Shown here piece by piece: positions 12,060 to 23,425 of a stretch of 64,000 bases of DNA. The translations under genes and the position numbers were made by a program. The notes beneath the pieces were generated by a model, which was given only the letters and a program-made list of their open reading frames with translations, did no database searches and was not told the DNA's origin. This DNA comes from Brachycybe producta (lineage: Eukaryota; Arthropoda; Diplopoda; Playtdesmida; Andrognathidae): NCBI GenBank assembly GCA_036925085.1, contig JAUPFP010000013.1, positions 2,753,155 through 2,817,154 on the forward strand. The letters are read 5' to 3'. Position 1 is the first letter of the stretch; each line of letters begins with the position of its first letter.

Positions 12060-13900
12060 ATGTCTGTATTAGAAAAAATAAAGAAATAAATTTAATTTAA
12101 TTTAAATAAAAATTTACTGCACAAAACTAAAAATGTTTTTTCTTTTCTTCTTCTTGTCACAGTCACCAATCTCACCTTACAAACAAAAAACAAACATAAA
12201 CAAAAATAAGATAAAAATGTAATATCCATTCAATTTCATTTGAAATGAAACGTGTCTTCATTACTTTTTTTTTTTTGCTTCTCATTTTGACAAAGTTATC
12301 ATAACGACAATTTCATAAGCCTATTATTATTCAAGTTTGGAATTTAATTTATTATTTCCTTTGCAATAAAAAAAATAAATAAATGGTTTTCTCATTGTCT
12401 TTTTATTTTTCTATTCTCTTTTTTTTTCTCTCTTTTTACCTATCGCTCTACTTCCTATTAAAACGTAATACAAGATGATCATTAGAGTTAAAAACGACTG
12501 AATTTCTTTCTCATCTCTTTTTCTATACCCAGTTTTTTTTTCTTTCTTCCTTTTTTAGATCACTCAATAATACTTCAATTCATAATACCCTCCCCTATAC
12601 TATTTTATAAAAAAAATTAAGGTATCTTCAATTAGTATTCATAAAAGTAAAGAAAAATAATTTATATATAAGCAAATATATAGAGTAGTAGTAGAAGCAT
12701 ATTTATATTACCGTTTTAATGGTTAAGTTGACTGAAGAACAAATAAAAGAAAAATAAGAAGAAGTGATAAAACAGTTACAGAAAAAAATCACAAAAAACA
12801 AAAATTTGTTGTTGATTTTTTTTGGAGGTATGAATTTTGTTGTGTGTGATATATATTCGTATATATTCCTTGATGTTTGATATTTGTCTTTGATTATTTA
12901 TTCTGGTTAGTAGAAAATAAGAACAAGTTTGTAGAGAGAAAAGAGATCTTGTCGCAACAAATTCAATTTAGAAGCAGTAGAGGTAGATAGGTAGGTAGGA
13001 TAGCTTAGTAGAAATTATTAATAATTTAGTAGAAAAAAAAATCTCTAAAAAGATGTTTAATCTCTTATTACACTCACAAACACGACACTTTCTTTTTAGA
13101 AAAAAAAAATATGACAAAAAGTCACCAAAACCACCACATCAAAAGTGATAACATATCAATGTGACTTAATGTTGTCACCAACTTGTTGCTTGTGTGAGAT
13201 TTTTTTTTGTTTGTTTCTGCAAGAAAAAAAAAACCAGCAACAATTTCTACTTAAAAGTTGTTTCAAAAACACAACAAACTTCAAATCAATTTTTTTTTTT
13301 AGTTTAATCAAATTTTTCTTAAAACTGTATCAGAATTGTCTCAAAATATATCATCAATTTGTCCAGTAAAATATTTTAAATATATTTGAAAAAGTGAAGA
13401 AACACTTGATCAACCGGACACCTAAACCCAATTTTTTTGGTTTTGTTGTCCATTTAGTTTGATGTGCTGAAGAAAAAAATATCGGATAGTTGGTTAAAAA
13501 CACACAAGAGAGTCAGTTTGTTAAAAAGGACATTGATGATTTAACTGGAACTTTAGGTTCCACTTCAGTAACTGACACATAGTCTTGAAGAAAAAAAAAC
13601 AGCCTTTATCAACAAACGTGACACAAAACCACCAAAATGAAACAACAACAACAAAAACAAAAACACTCCCTAAAAAGATGCAGAAGAAATCCAACCGGTG
13701 ACAACTAAGAAACTGATCAACATCAACAAAGTCGTCTTGATTTTAAAGCAAGCAACCAGAAAAAAAAGAAGAAAAATATTGTGTAGGTGGATGGATAATG
13801 TGGCATAAAAATGAAATAGACCCTTGCGTTCCACTGAAAGATTTAAAAGAAATGTGGAGGAGTAGGAGCACAACAGCAACTAACACGGCGCTTGGCTCGT
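12060..13900. other. low-complexity AT/polypyrimidine stretch
   Basis: Runs of T/C-rich and A-rich sequence with many AAAA tracts. Frames here are short and compositionally simple. On the minus strand several long pyrimidine tracts could be introns or UTR, but I cannot place exons. Confidence 0.4.
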
Positions 13901-14300
13901 GTACCAACGGCATCGAAAACTGAATGAAGAGCGAACTCTAAAAAAGAAGAAAAACATCATACACAATTGTGCTAGCTAGTTTGATAGAACCAGCTAAAAC
14001 AGCATCAGAAACAGCAACAGCAGCAAGGAGGAGAAGCAGCAGCAGCAGCAACAGCACACTTGTAGCAAAAGCGGCAGGCAATGATGGTACCCCACCCACG
14101 CTGCTTAGCCTACATTCACATCCAAACATACAACTTTCACTCGCGTACACTATGTCCAATGAAAAAGACACATCCTCCTTCATATATCCATCCATCCACC
14201 CCCGCCTTCCAATTCAAACACGCAAATGTGCAATAGTAAAAAAGAAACTAAAGGAGGCAGCAACGGAATACATCCGTTCAGCATTGGAGCTCAATTTGCT
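13900..14300 (-). other. possible transcribed 5' region (weak)
   Basis: This patch is less AT-biased than its surroundings, with several CpGs, and contains an imperfect AGC/AAC triplet tract at about 14020-14055. Read on the minus strand it gives an 85-codon frame (14195-13938) with a leucine run encoded by the triplet tract, followed by a pyrimidine-rich 'tttttcttcttttttag' that could be a 3' splice site near 13940. No domain is recognisable. It could equally be unconstrained simple-sequence DNA. Confidence 0.2.
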
Positions 14301-14504
14301 CTTCTTCTGAATTTATACGTTCATAGAGAGAGAGAAAGAGAGCTCTTTCTTTCTTTGTAAAATTGTAATAATATCCGATTATCTAGGTTCTAACCCAACC
14401 TTAGTTCGGTGACGTCAACTTACACTACAGAGTGCCTTCGATGTCTTTTTAAATATCTGCTAAAAAAAATGTACCCATCTACCTTTGAATATAATAATCA
14501 ATGT

Positions 14505-14681
14505 CAGAGTTTTCCAACCGTTTTTTGTTTGTTTGGAAGAACCCTTGAAACATTTGGCAAAATCTCGAGGAACCCCTACCTGGCTGACACATATTAGGTT
14601 CCACAGGGGTAAATTACAAAATAAGAATACTTGTAAAGCAGTAGGGTTAAACTCTCGCAGAACCCTGGTTAAGAATCACTG
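14505..14681. mobile_element. hAT-like MITE (CAGAGTTTTCCAACC ends)
   Basis: Left end CAGAGTTTTCCAACC; right end read backwards CAGTGATTCTTAACCAGGGT. Internal 'gaacccttgaaac', 'aggaacccctacctgg' and 'gcagaaccctgg' phrases are typical of hAT MITEs of the CAGTGnTTCCCAACC type. The flanking octamers (ATCAATGT/GTTCATGT) agree at only 5 of 8 bases, so the duplication is decayed or absent. Confidence 0.55.
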
Positions 14682-14854
14682 GTTCATGTTTAAAAATTAT
14701 TCATAAGACAAATTTCTTTATTTTTCAACTGATTTGTAACTGAAAAGTAATTATAATACTTTGGTAAAAATGAATAAATGTAATTAATTTTTTTTAAATG
14801 TCATTTTACTACTAATTAATTCATTTTTCTCCCACTCATTTTCTTAGTAATTAT

Positions 14855-15161
14855 TAGGGCTCGAATTTTTATGCAATATCAAGCAAGTGGTTCTGAATTT
14901 TGGCTCGAAGTGCCAATTGTGAAGTAATCATCATCATTAGAGCAACTGCAATTTTTTTTCTAATCAAAAGAGGTTGTTAAAGGCTATATGTCTTATTCCT
15001 ATCAGGTGTCAACTGAACTTCTAGCCTCTAACCAGTGTTTTTGATTGAAAAAACAACATAATTGTGGGTTGATCTAAACGAAATTGTTATTTCACAATTG
15101 GCAATTGGGCCACAGATTGAGAAACATTTGCTTGAAACTGCATAAAAATCCCAGCCCTAGT
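14855..15161. mobile_element. hAT-like MITE, 307 bp, TAGGGCT family copy 1
   Basis: Starts TAGGGCTCGAATTTTTATGC; its far end read backwards is CTAGGGCTGGGATTTTTATG. The octamer GTAATTAT occurs at 14847-14854 and 15162-15169. The inverted arms extend through 'caagcaagtggttct', 'gccaattgtgaagtaa' and their counterparts. A second copy of identical length lies at 40579-40885, and right-end fragments lie at 30690-30795 and 38500-38597. There is no coding sequence. Confidence 0.85.
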
Positions 15162-15492
15162 GTAATTATGATTAATTTACTTTGAAATTTTTGAATTATA
15201 ATTTATTCCAACACTGCAAAATATAAGCTTATTCTATGTTAACATCTAATTTCATTTTTGCTTTGTTTACATTTTCTTTCATAAACTCTTTGTAAAGATA
15301 CTTGGTGATAAATGACGTAAAAAAAAATTAAAAAATGTGGTGGTTAAACACAATACAAATGATAATTAAAGCTTGCGCCATAAGTTGCAAAATGTAAGAT
15401 TTGAAAATGAGTATTAATGTAAATGAGTAGTACTGCAATTGTATGAAAAATAACACAAATACAAAGCAATATATAATTTCTATATATATATG

Positions 15493-15518
15493 ATAACAAG
15501 ACATTGTGGACACCTTGT
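15493..15518. mobile_element. solo Tc1/mariner-like terminus
   Basis: 'caagacattgtggacacctt' then 'gtatag'. Its reverse complement, CTATACAAGGTGTCCACAAT, matches the termini at 62522 and 63068. No partner is seen nearby. Confidence 0.4.
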
Positions 15519-15779
15519 ATAGTGTATCTCTGAATGTGATAATGTAATTTTCAAACATAAATTTCATTTTTTTTTTTTTTTTGCTACTAAAAAGCTTATA
15601 AGAATCTTGCGACCTCTATTTTGTTATCGGTTTTCAATCGTACAAAAAAAACCACTTGACTGAATGAAAAACAATTCATTCTGAATCGTTTTTTTTTTTT
15701 TTTTTCGAAATGTAAGGCATTTATTTGATTTAAAGCTATGCAAAATGTAACAAAATATAAGCGGCTTAAAACAATTTTA

Positions 15780-15962
15780 AGTCATCGCTTAAAAATCAGA
15801 AGAATTCTTAGAAGAAATACATACTTTCTAAGAAACTAAAATAGTAAACGAAATTACGTTAAAGTAATTTCATAATTATATATCTTTCAAAATAAAATTT
15901 TTAAGGCAGTTTGAAAATAGTTTCAAATTGATAAAAAAATGAGACATTGTTGGGTTTTTTTT
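15780..15962. mobile_element. TTAA-ended fold-back element, badly decayed
   Basis: 'ttctaagaaactaaaatagt', 'taatttcataattatatatc', 'tttcaaaataaaatttttaa' and 'ggcagtttgaaaata' keep the order of the family's left arm. Ends are not identifiable. Confidence 0.35.
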
Positions 15963-15999
15963 TAATCCGTCACAAAAATATTTATTGAAAGGTGGTTCT

Positions 16000-16352
16000 G
16001 ATTCAGCGCCTAACTAAATTAGCGCCAAACCTCCATATTACAGTTAACTACAACTAATAAAAATAGTAATTAGACTCTATTTAGCCTCCAAGTTTTAACT
16101 GTGGAGTTATATAGCTGTGGCGCGTAAGCGCACAATAATATTATGTACTGTACATAGAAGCTAAAATTAATCAAGATAAACTTTTAATTTTCAATTTAGA
16201 AAACTGAATAAGCACCAAAATGATTACAAGCCAATTGGAAATTAGAATTTGTCTCAAACTAAATAACTGCCTAATTTTATGCGTTTATTCCCTCTGGAGA
16301 TTCTTCGACTTAGCGGTTGTTCCATTTGGCGCTTAATTAGTCCAGTCGCCTC
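16000..16352. mobile_element. inverted-repeat element, unclassified
   Basis: 'gcgcctaactaaattagcgc' then 'caaa' on the left is answered by 'tttggcgcttaattagtcca' then 'gtcgcc' on the right. Arms are about 30 bp and imperfect. No target duplication is evident. Confidence 0.4.
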
Positions 16353-16491
16353 TCTAGTTTGTACCAAAACTTTGCATCACTTCCGATAAGAAAAGGCTTT
16401 TTTTGCAAAATAAACCTTTTAAGCCTAAAAAAATAAACAATTGTTTTTTTAAGTCATAACTGCCATAACAAGTTTCTAACTGTCTTAGAAC

Positions 16492-16696
16492 ACAGGCAGT
16501 TAGAAATCGGGGAGAACTTCAGTTGGCTCCGCCCTTGTTATGACGACCGGCAACTTCTAATTGGTTTGTTGTGTGGTTCGACGTTGAAATGGGCGGAGCA
16601 TGTGACGTCAGACTACATAACCAACCAATTAGAAGTTGCGTTCGACATAACAAGGGCGGAGCCAACTGAAGTTCTCCCCGATTTCTAACTGCCTGT
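16492..16696. mobile_element. palindromic MITE, 205 bp, long GC-rich arms
   Basis: Left arm 'acaggcagttagaaatcggg' then 'gagaacttcagttggctccg' and 'cccttgttatg' is mirrored almost perfectly by 'cataacaagggcggagccaa', 'ctgaagttctccccgatttc', 'taactgcctgt'. The short centre also pairs partly (caacttctaattggt/accaattagaagttg) and contains TGACGTCA-like sequence. High arm identity suggests a young insertion. The superfamily cannot be assigned because no clear TSD is seen. The 62-codon minus frame here is a by-product. Confidence 0.8.
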
Positions 16697-16699
16697 CTG

Positions 16700-18750
16700 T
16701 CTAACACGTTTCTGAAAAAAAAAACTTTAAATTTGTTTTCTAAAGTTGTTCTAGTTAACTTTAAACTTAATTTGCTTGTTTTAATTAAAACACGTCACTA
16801 TGACGTACTTTTTTAATTTATATCATAAACGAAATAAATATTTAGAGCTAACAATTTTTGTTCCTCTCATCTAACTAAGTTCACGGAAATCCGGAATTGT
16901 TAAGTGAGGTGGGCTGACAATGTTGGCAGGTGTGAAACACTCACATAATACAATCAAATTGCAATATGCATGTTATCCTACTATATAAGCAAAGGAACAT
17001 AATGTATAAAAAAAATGAACACTAGGACACACAATTCATTCATAATAAAGTTTTGCCAAATGTTTTGACGTCATTACTACGAGTGACGACGATCATCAAA
17101 CTAGAGTTTTTAATTCAAGCTACAAGCATAATGATAAATATTATACACCTGGCTATAGGCCCAAATATCCTATTACAAACACAACTGAATAAAGTATACC
17201 AATTGTTGTTTTCATTCACCACCATAACTCATTTATTTCATGTCCTCTTTTTTTTTTTCTTTCTTTCTTTCTTTCTTCTAAGAATCAAATTCAATAAGAA
17301 AATTTGCTATTTGAACTTCAACTTGAACTCTTCTTAAATAATGTTACAATATAGAAGAGAAAAATAAACATTTCAATCAAACTTAATAAAGCATAGTTTT
17401 TTTCTACATTGTAACCCTAATCAAATATGTTTGTCAAATGACAAGTTTCCCTTCTTGAATTCGCACCTAAATTGTATTTAAATATGTCGGAAATGAGTTT
17501 TTTTTTTATGACCACAAAATACAAAAATTAATAACAAAATTTCTTCATATACACAATTTCAAGGTTTATTGTGTTACCTAAGTGCTTCTAGTTTTGCTCT
17601 TAAAAATATAGTTTAATTATTATGCTATTTTGTCAATTCAAGATTACTAGTTTAGATAATATTTAGATAATAGATAATATTTAAATGATTTAGATAATTT
17701 AAAATAAATTTTTTTCCTGATAGTTCTATTAATTAATAAGAACATAGTAAAACAGCAACAAAAAAGGGAAGGTCTAATAATGAGGTTGCAGTTCACTGCA
17801 CAAAAAAAAGCAATGAATCAGAACAATGAAGAAAATATGTCATGTGACTAATTGGAATAATTAATCAACCCTCCAATTCAATTCAACTCAGTAGACCTGT
17901 AATCAGCTCGAAAGTCATGTGGCAGGGGGGATTGCTCCCGATCATAAATGATTATTTAAGAGAAAATAGGACATTGGACATCATAGTTAAATTCAAATCA
18001 TATTAACAAAGAACTATCTACTGGAAGAGAATTCCATAGTCTAATAATATTTGGGGGAAAAAAAGAACAAAAAGTCAGAGTGTAGCAGCTTTAAAGCTAC
18101 TACTTGCTGCTGGTTTCTTTGGCAGCAAAATTTAAAGCTACAAGTCATTACATCATACCTGCATCGAAATCGCACATCTAGCCTATAATCAGCTGACCTG
18201 CCTTTTCATTTTTCATTGGATCTGATTGGTTAGTTAATATTTCAGCAATATGACCTGCTGCACATATCAAACCAAAATGGAAGCTGTAAAAAGAAAGTAG
18301 CAGCATGTTTTGCTTTTTAAAAATGCATGAAAACCGCAAATATGCAGTAACATGAAAAGTAACTCAAAGCTTGGCTTTAAAGCTGCAAAAAAAGAAATAC
18401 TGCGTGCAGTCAGGCCTTTATAATGTGCTTGAAGCAGCTATTGCAACTTAAAAAAATATTTTTGAACTATGTTAGAAACTGGAAGCTTAAAGTAAATGTG
18501 TGTATTGAATGTATTTTCACGATGTTATTTTTTAAAATTGTATTGCCAGTGAGTGTGATATAAGGGATAGCGTGGCCATTGCAAGAGACTTTGAACACGA
18601 CATTGCAAGCTTACCACAGCAATAATCTTGCAGTAAAAATAGCCAGTGAGATAGCTGCTTTACAAAAGCTACTGTTTATTTATTTATTGCCACTTGATAC
18701 TGTAATAACAAATTGTATAAACTTTAATATGACGTTAATCATGTTACCCT
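16700..18750. other. non-coding stretch
   Basis: AT-rich. A possible element spans about 18085-18390, where 'agcagctttaaagctac' and 'ggctttaaagctgc' face each other, but arms are short. No exon or RNA gene seen. Confidence 0.35.
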
Positions 18751-18752
18751 TA

Positions 18753-19290
18753 TGCTGGGACGGTGACAACCACACGAACGTTAACGTCTAACGTTCATTA
18801 TCGCAATAATTGCGGCATAGGAGGCTATGATTAAGGCGTCACAAAATATAGATTAAACTAGGCGGTAAATTGAATGGCTGCACTTGCATTTGACGTCTAG
18901 TCAATAAATAACGCGTTTTTTGATAAAATCATTTCAAAGATGGAAAAGTTGAGGCTGCTACACTGTTTGAAACACTTCTAGAAACTCGATTATGTTTTCG
19001 TTAGACCGCTCCATTTCGTGCGATCCTATTTAAAATCATAAACCACGCTCGAAGCTCGAACCTGTTGCGTTCACAATGCTACAATGGTAGTGTAGCCAAA
19101 CCAACGCGATAAATGACGCGCTTAAATCGCTTTGATGTGTCAAAAAAGACCACCACCCGAGCTATCGCCTAACGTTTAACGCCATTAATAAAGACGATAC
19201 TAAATTGGCGCGTTAAGTCGTGGCTACACCTGTGTTTAATGTCAAATAACGTGACAATTCACGGCATTAGACGTTAGTGTGGTCTCAGCA
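18753..19290. mobile_element. PIF/Harbinger-like MITE, 538 bp, TTA on both sides
   Basis: Left end TGCTGGGACGGTGACAACC then 'acacgaacgttaacgtctaa'; right end read backwards TGCTGAGACCACACTAACGT then 'ctaatgccgtg'. TTA occurs directly outside both ends (18750-18752 and 19291-19293). The interior is CpG-rich with repeated 'taacg' words. A 3-bp TWA duplication is the PIF/Harbinger signature, but three bases can match by chance, so the class is tentative while the inverted ends are clear. Confidence 0.6.
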
Positions 19291-19299
19291 TTAGAAAAA

Positions 19300-20550
19300 G
19301 ACCACAAAATTGTTGACATCCTACAATTTTTTTTTACTGAGCTACTTACTCCACATGAGATAACTTGCATCACACTTATCTTTTGTAAAGATAATTAATT
19401 GTAAAGATGTTTTTTTTTACACTTTTTTTTAAAAGTACAAATTGAAAGATAGTCTCGAATAATATTCTTTGTAACTTTTTAACAATCTTTTCAAAGTTAG
19501 AGGACCACCCTAACAGTTTTTTTTCTTCTTCTCTCTAACAAATTCAATGACAAGGCAGAAAAAAATAATCGTTTCATTTCTAGTAAAAGACACGAAACTT
19601 GTCTATTTCTAAATTAGGCTAATTTAAATAAAACTAAGTGGAATTGGGTGGATCAGGAAACAAGAAATTTTAATCAAATGAAACAAACGCCGTTTTTTTT
19701 TTCTTTCTTTCTTTTTTTCTATCTATTCAAACTTTATATATCCATTTAAATATAACGCTTTAGCTTTTTTTTAAATATATATACAGTATATATAAATGTA
19801 CAGTATAATAAGTGTAAGTACATATAAGTGTGTCGTATAATAAACCATTGCCAAAAAAAAAAATCAATAGTTGGTTGCATTTGCTAAACAATTTAGTTCT
19901 TTCAACTAAATTCGTTTGACAACAAGCGCCAAATTAGTTGTGTGTGTGACTATGTATTATTAGCATATTCCATCTGTTTAAATCAGCTTTTTATTTAAAG
20001 TTTAAAGTAAATTCAGTTAAAATAAATAGTGTTTGTCTTTTTAGAAAGTAAACAAAATTAAATACTTTCTGAATAGATAAGGTTTTCGTTTTTTTTTTCT
20101 TTCTTTCTTCTTTAATAGAAATATAAAAAACCAACATAAATTAAATTTCAACCCGTTATTTTTGAAATTTCCATTTATTACTTGAATTTAAATATCTACT
20201 ACTTCAAAGTCAAATGTGTGTTCAATATTCCCGGCCACTTTTTTTTTTGTTATCATAAAACTCCACTAAGTAAAGCGTCACTTGTATATATGTATATATG
20301 TGTATGTATGTATGTATGTATGCATGTAGAGATTTTCTGCATGACATGATAAAAACGACATGTATATTACATATTACACTAGGATGTAGTAGTCAGTACT
20401 CAGTAGTGTTCCTGCTCTCTTTAAATTGGATCCATTCAACCCCCCAAAAAAATCATCTCAGCATAACTTAGAAATTTATTTTATATTATAACAAGCTATA
20501 TTGCTAGAGACTATGGCATGTTAGTCGAATTTACATTTAAATAACCTGCT
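19300..20550. other. non-coding stretch
   Basis: AT-rich with T-runs and a TGTA-type tract (about 20283-20330). No gene signal. Confidence 0.45.
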
Positions 20551-20556
20551 TTTTTT

Positions 20557-20611
20557 CTGTCTCTCTCTCTCAATCTCTCTCTCTCAATCTCTCTCTCTCT
20601 CTCTCTCTTTC
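20557..20611. repeat. (CT)n microsatellite, interrupted
   Basis: CT repeats broken twice by CAAT at regular spacing, giving a small higher-order unit. Confidence 0.9.
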
Positions 20612-20750
20612 GCTGTTTCTCACATACATATCCTCGGAAATAGCCAATTTCTACTGGTTTAACACCTGTTGGAAAACTCGATCCTCTCAATTTGATAATG
20701 TAATCTATATTAGATGTACAGTGTGTCTCAAATGTCCCAGTCTATTTATC

Positions 20751-20852
20751 AACTGTTAGTTTCTTACATGCTGGTATTCAATTTTCATCAACAACAGATT
20801 GTGCTAATCTGTTGTTTAAAACTGAATACCAGCATGTAAGAAACTAATAGTT
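20751..20852. repeat. long hairpin, 48-bp arms
   Basis: 'aactgttagtttcttacatg' then 'ctggtattcaattttcatca' and 'acaacagatt' pairs across 5 bases with 'aatctgttgtttaaaactga', 'ataccagcatgtaagaaact', 'aatagtt'. Very few mismatches. Confidence 0.75.
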
Positions 20853-20980
20853 ATACACTTGAAACTTAGGAAAATATCAGGGTGCTGATGTCACAGCCGA
20901 GTCACTATCATAAGGCCAATGCTAACAAAAAATAAAAGAAATCAAGTTGCATGGTTGTGATAGTCACTTTTTTTTTACTT

Positions 20981-21105
20981 AGGGCAGTTGTACACAGTCC
21001 ACTTTTGGAACACTTTTTCGATGTCTGAAGTCTTGGAGTTGTTGCAAAAATCAACCACTTTGAAAACACTTGGGTCGTTGGAATGCGGTCCAAATGAAGT
21101 CTTAA
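20981..21105. mobile_element. PIF/Harbinger-like MITE fragment
   Basis: 'ttagggcagttgtacacagt' then 'ccacttttggaacacttttt' and 'cgatgtctgaagtc' matches the left arm of the 26992-27333 family; the right end is lost or diverged. The 69-codon frame here is a by-product. Confidence 0.5.
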
Positions 21106-21771
21106 AATAAAACGCATTCTTAATGTCTCAGTATCGAAAGAATCTACAGTATGTTATCCATATGAAGTACTGTGCATATAGAGTAACTAATGGAACGAGA
21201 ACCATATTGTAAAGACCCGCCAGGTGGTTAGAAGGTGCAACCGCCACTAGTGTAAGCGTGCACAATCATCTCTTTAATTATTACACCTTAGGTAATATAT
21301 CAAAATGTAGTTATTAATAAAATGAAGTAAATTTCTATGTATTTATAAATGTTATTAAATTTAAAAAAGAAAAAAAAAAACAAGATTAAAAATATACAAT
21401 ATAAACCTCCGTTTTTTTTTAAAAAAATCAATAACTTTTTAAATCTTCATAAATTCGTGTATTCATTTGTGCTGCTACATTTTTATAGGTTCCCAACAAT
21501 TAATTAAAGTTTTAATTGCGTCTGCTGCTGTGATATTGAAATGTCAGTGGCTGCGCCAACTCTTTTTATACTTTGGTACTAGATTGCGACGTTAGTTCTG
21601 AGACATACTGTATAGCAGCCCTTTTATGTTACCAAAAAAAAGAGATGTAAATTTAAAATGTAGACCAAAAAAAAAACTTAGAAAAATTGATACAACAAAA
21701 AGTAGAAATACTGAAGAAAAAAAAAACTAAGATCCAAATTCAAGAAGAAAATGTGTCCCTTAAACTACAAC

Positions 21772-22230
21772 TTAAGGTGGCTTTATAGATGTTTATTTTA
21801 TTTTTGTCTTCCAGGACGGCGCCACTGCAGTGACTAATGCGAATGCTTCACAGATGTTGTTGTAAAATTTGGACGTAAAAATGTCAAACAATTGAAACAA
21901 ATGTTTTTTTTTTGGAAACGACAGACATTATACAAAAAAAAATTCAAATTGTTTTCAAAACTAGAATATTGCAAAAAATTATATTAAAAGTTTTTTTTAT
22001 TGCAATATCTTTAAAAAAAATAAACAATTTTATAGTTCAGATTGAAAATGACCCGTTTTTTAGGTTTTTCCGTTAACATTTCATGAAAAAACTATTTTCG
22101 CCTTTTTCAAACTGTCATAAAAGTTTGTTTTTAAAAATATCAGGCTTCTAAAACACTTCCTAGTTTCTCTTAATTTGGCTCTTGAAATACAGAATAATCA
22201 CAATGTTAATAATTTAATAAAACATCTTAA
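21772..22230. mobile_element. TTAA-ended fold-back element, variant, 459 bp
   Basis: Starts TTAAGGTGGCTTTATAGATG (TTAA 21772-21775) and ends 'aataaaacatctt' plus AA (TTAA 22227-22230). Internally 'cttctaaaacacttcctagt' then 'gaaatacagaataatcac' link it to the main family, but the left 120 bp (gacggcgccactgcagtgac ... tgttgtaaaatttggacgta) is shared only with 59287-59560. This subfamily has a different outer segment. Confidence 0.65.
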
Positions 22231-22239
22231 CTTCGAGTC

Positions 22240-23210
22240 GCAATTTATTATAGTTTTTTATGTTTTGCATTTATTAAAAAACAGCTTGAATGTTTTAGAT
22301 AAAATAGGAAAAGAATAAACATTGGTAAAAATAAAAAACGTAGAAAATGTCGTCCTGAAGAACATTTGCAGGAACAATCAGGAGACATCATTTGAAAAAA
22401 AAAGGGACAATTCTGTAAAATAAAATGGGACGTCTGGGGGCGACGAAAACAAAATAAATATCTATTCAGCCACCTTATACTATTTGAAAACCCCATAGAA
22501 AAATCCTGTTTTATTAAGAATTTTGTTGTATAATACCCTAATCCGATTGTTCAAGCAGAACCACCTACTGTACTGTACTGTACACTATCAAACTGTATGT
22601 AATTTTGTTTTAGGTATTTATTTCACCTAGTTGTTACTTTGAATACACGTTAATTTCATTATATCACAGAATGTTTCATGAGTTGTCCCTTTCAAGATTA
22701 GAACACGGATTTTTATGAAGAAAAGAAACTCAGATTAAGAAACATTAATAATGTATAACTTATTTTTATGCGTCTTTAGACCAGGGCTCTCATTTTTAGT
22801 AATCAATCTCACATAATGAAAATATGCAATGAATACTAACGAGAACAAATGAATGAAAGCCTAAAGAAGAAGACGAAGAAGGAAAAAAAAACATACATAA
22901 AATCTACCACAACCATGGCATGTTGTCATGGTAACCAATTTTTACTACAAATATAAATAGATGCACATCATTTTTAAGTGTCTCTCGATTCAAATCTTTG
23001 TATCAGTATTTTGACACAAGAAATTTTATACATCAATATTTCTTTTTTGTATTTTTAGATGTATATTTAAGATTTATTATCATACTTTAATGAGCATATT
23101 GTCAAATCCTTTTTTAATATATGTTTTTGCTCGAAACTATAGGAAGTTCTTGAAGTTTTAGCATAATTTGAAATTGTCTTCCAATTGAACCTAACTTAGG
23201 CCCAATTCCA
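22240..23210. other. non-coding stretch
   Basis: AT-rich. The 82-codon minus frame at 22248-22496 has no recognisable domain. Nothing else bounded. Confidence 0.4.
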
Positions 23211-23211
23211 A

Positions 23212-23282
23212 AAAGAAAATATCAGGAGGGTTCCAGTTGAAATTCAAGTGTCAAGTTATCTTGAATTTGAGCCTTAAAATCT
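23212..23282 (+). repeat. dispersed repeat, copy A
   Basis: 'aaaatatcaggagggttcca' then 'gttgaaattcaagtgtcaag' and 'cttgaatttgagcctt' parallels 61557-61628 (copy B), where it reads 'ggtcccagttgaagttcaag' and 'ttcttgaatttgggcct'. The class is unknown. Confidence 0.5.
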
Positions 23283-23319
23283 GTGTATTCATCAATCAAT
23301 CCATGACCTATCTTTGGCC

Positions 23320-23425
23320 GGTTCCACACGATGCACAAACATGTCGCACATTTTCAATATAAATGTGCCTAAACCCTTTGCACAGAGTTCAAAGTAAAAA
23401 AAAACCTGCACACATCGTGCGGAAC
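23320..23425. mobile_element. small inverted-repeat element
   Basis: GGTTCCACACGATG at the left and CATCGTGCGGAACC at the right are reverse complements with one mismatch; 'gcacaaacatg' follows on the left and 'acctgcacac' precedes on the right. No target duplication is clear. Confidence 0.45.

Larger units (their letters stand above)
20717..21612. mobile_element. candidate Tc1/mariner-like element (ends only)
   Basis: TACAGTGTGTCTCA at 20717-20730 faces TGAGACATACTGTA at 21599-21612, one mismatch in 14, with TA as outermost dinucleotide, as in Tc1/mariner elements. The similarity stops after 14 bp and the body contains other repeats (hairpin 20751-20852, Harbinger-like piece 20981-21105) and no transposase. 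An alternative left partner (TACAGTATG near 21148) exists. Confidence 0.3.

Noticed and set aside
13938-14195. 85-codon minus frame with a leucine run resembling a signal or membrane segment
   Set aside because: The run is encoded by a trinucleotide tract; an overlapping frame on the other strand is equally long. Kept only as part of a weak region note.
22905-22940. 'accatggcatgttgtcatggtaacc' palindrome-like word
   Set aside because: Short and imperfect; no counterpart elsewhere.
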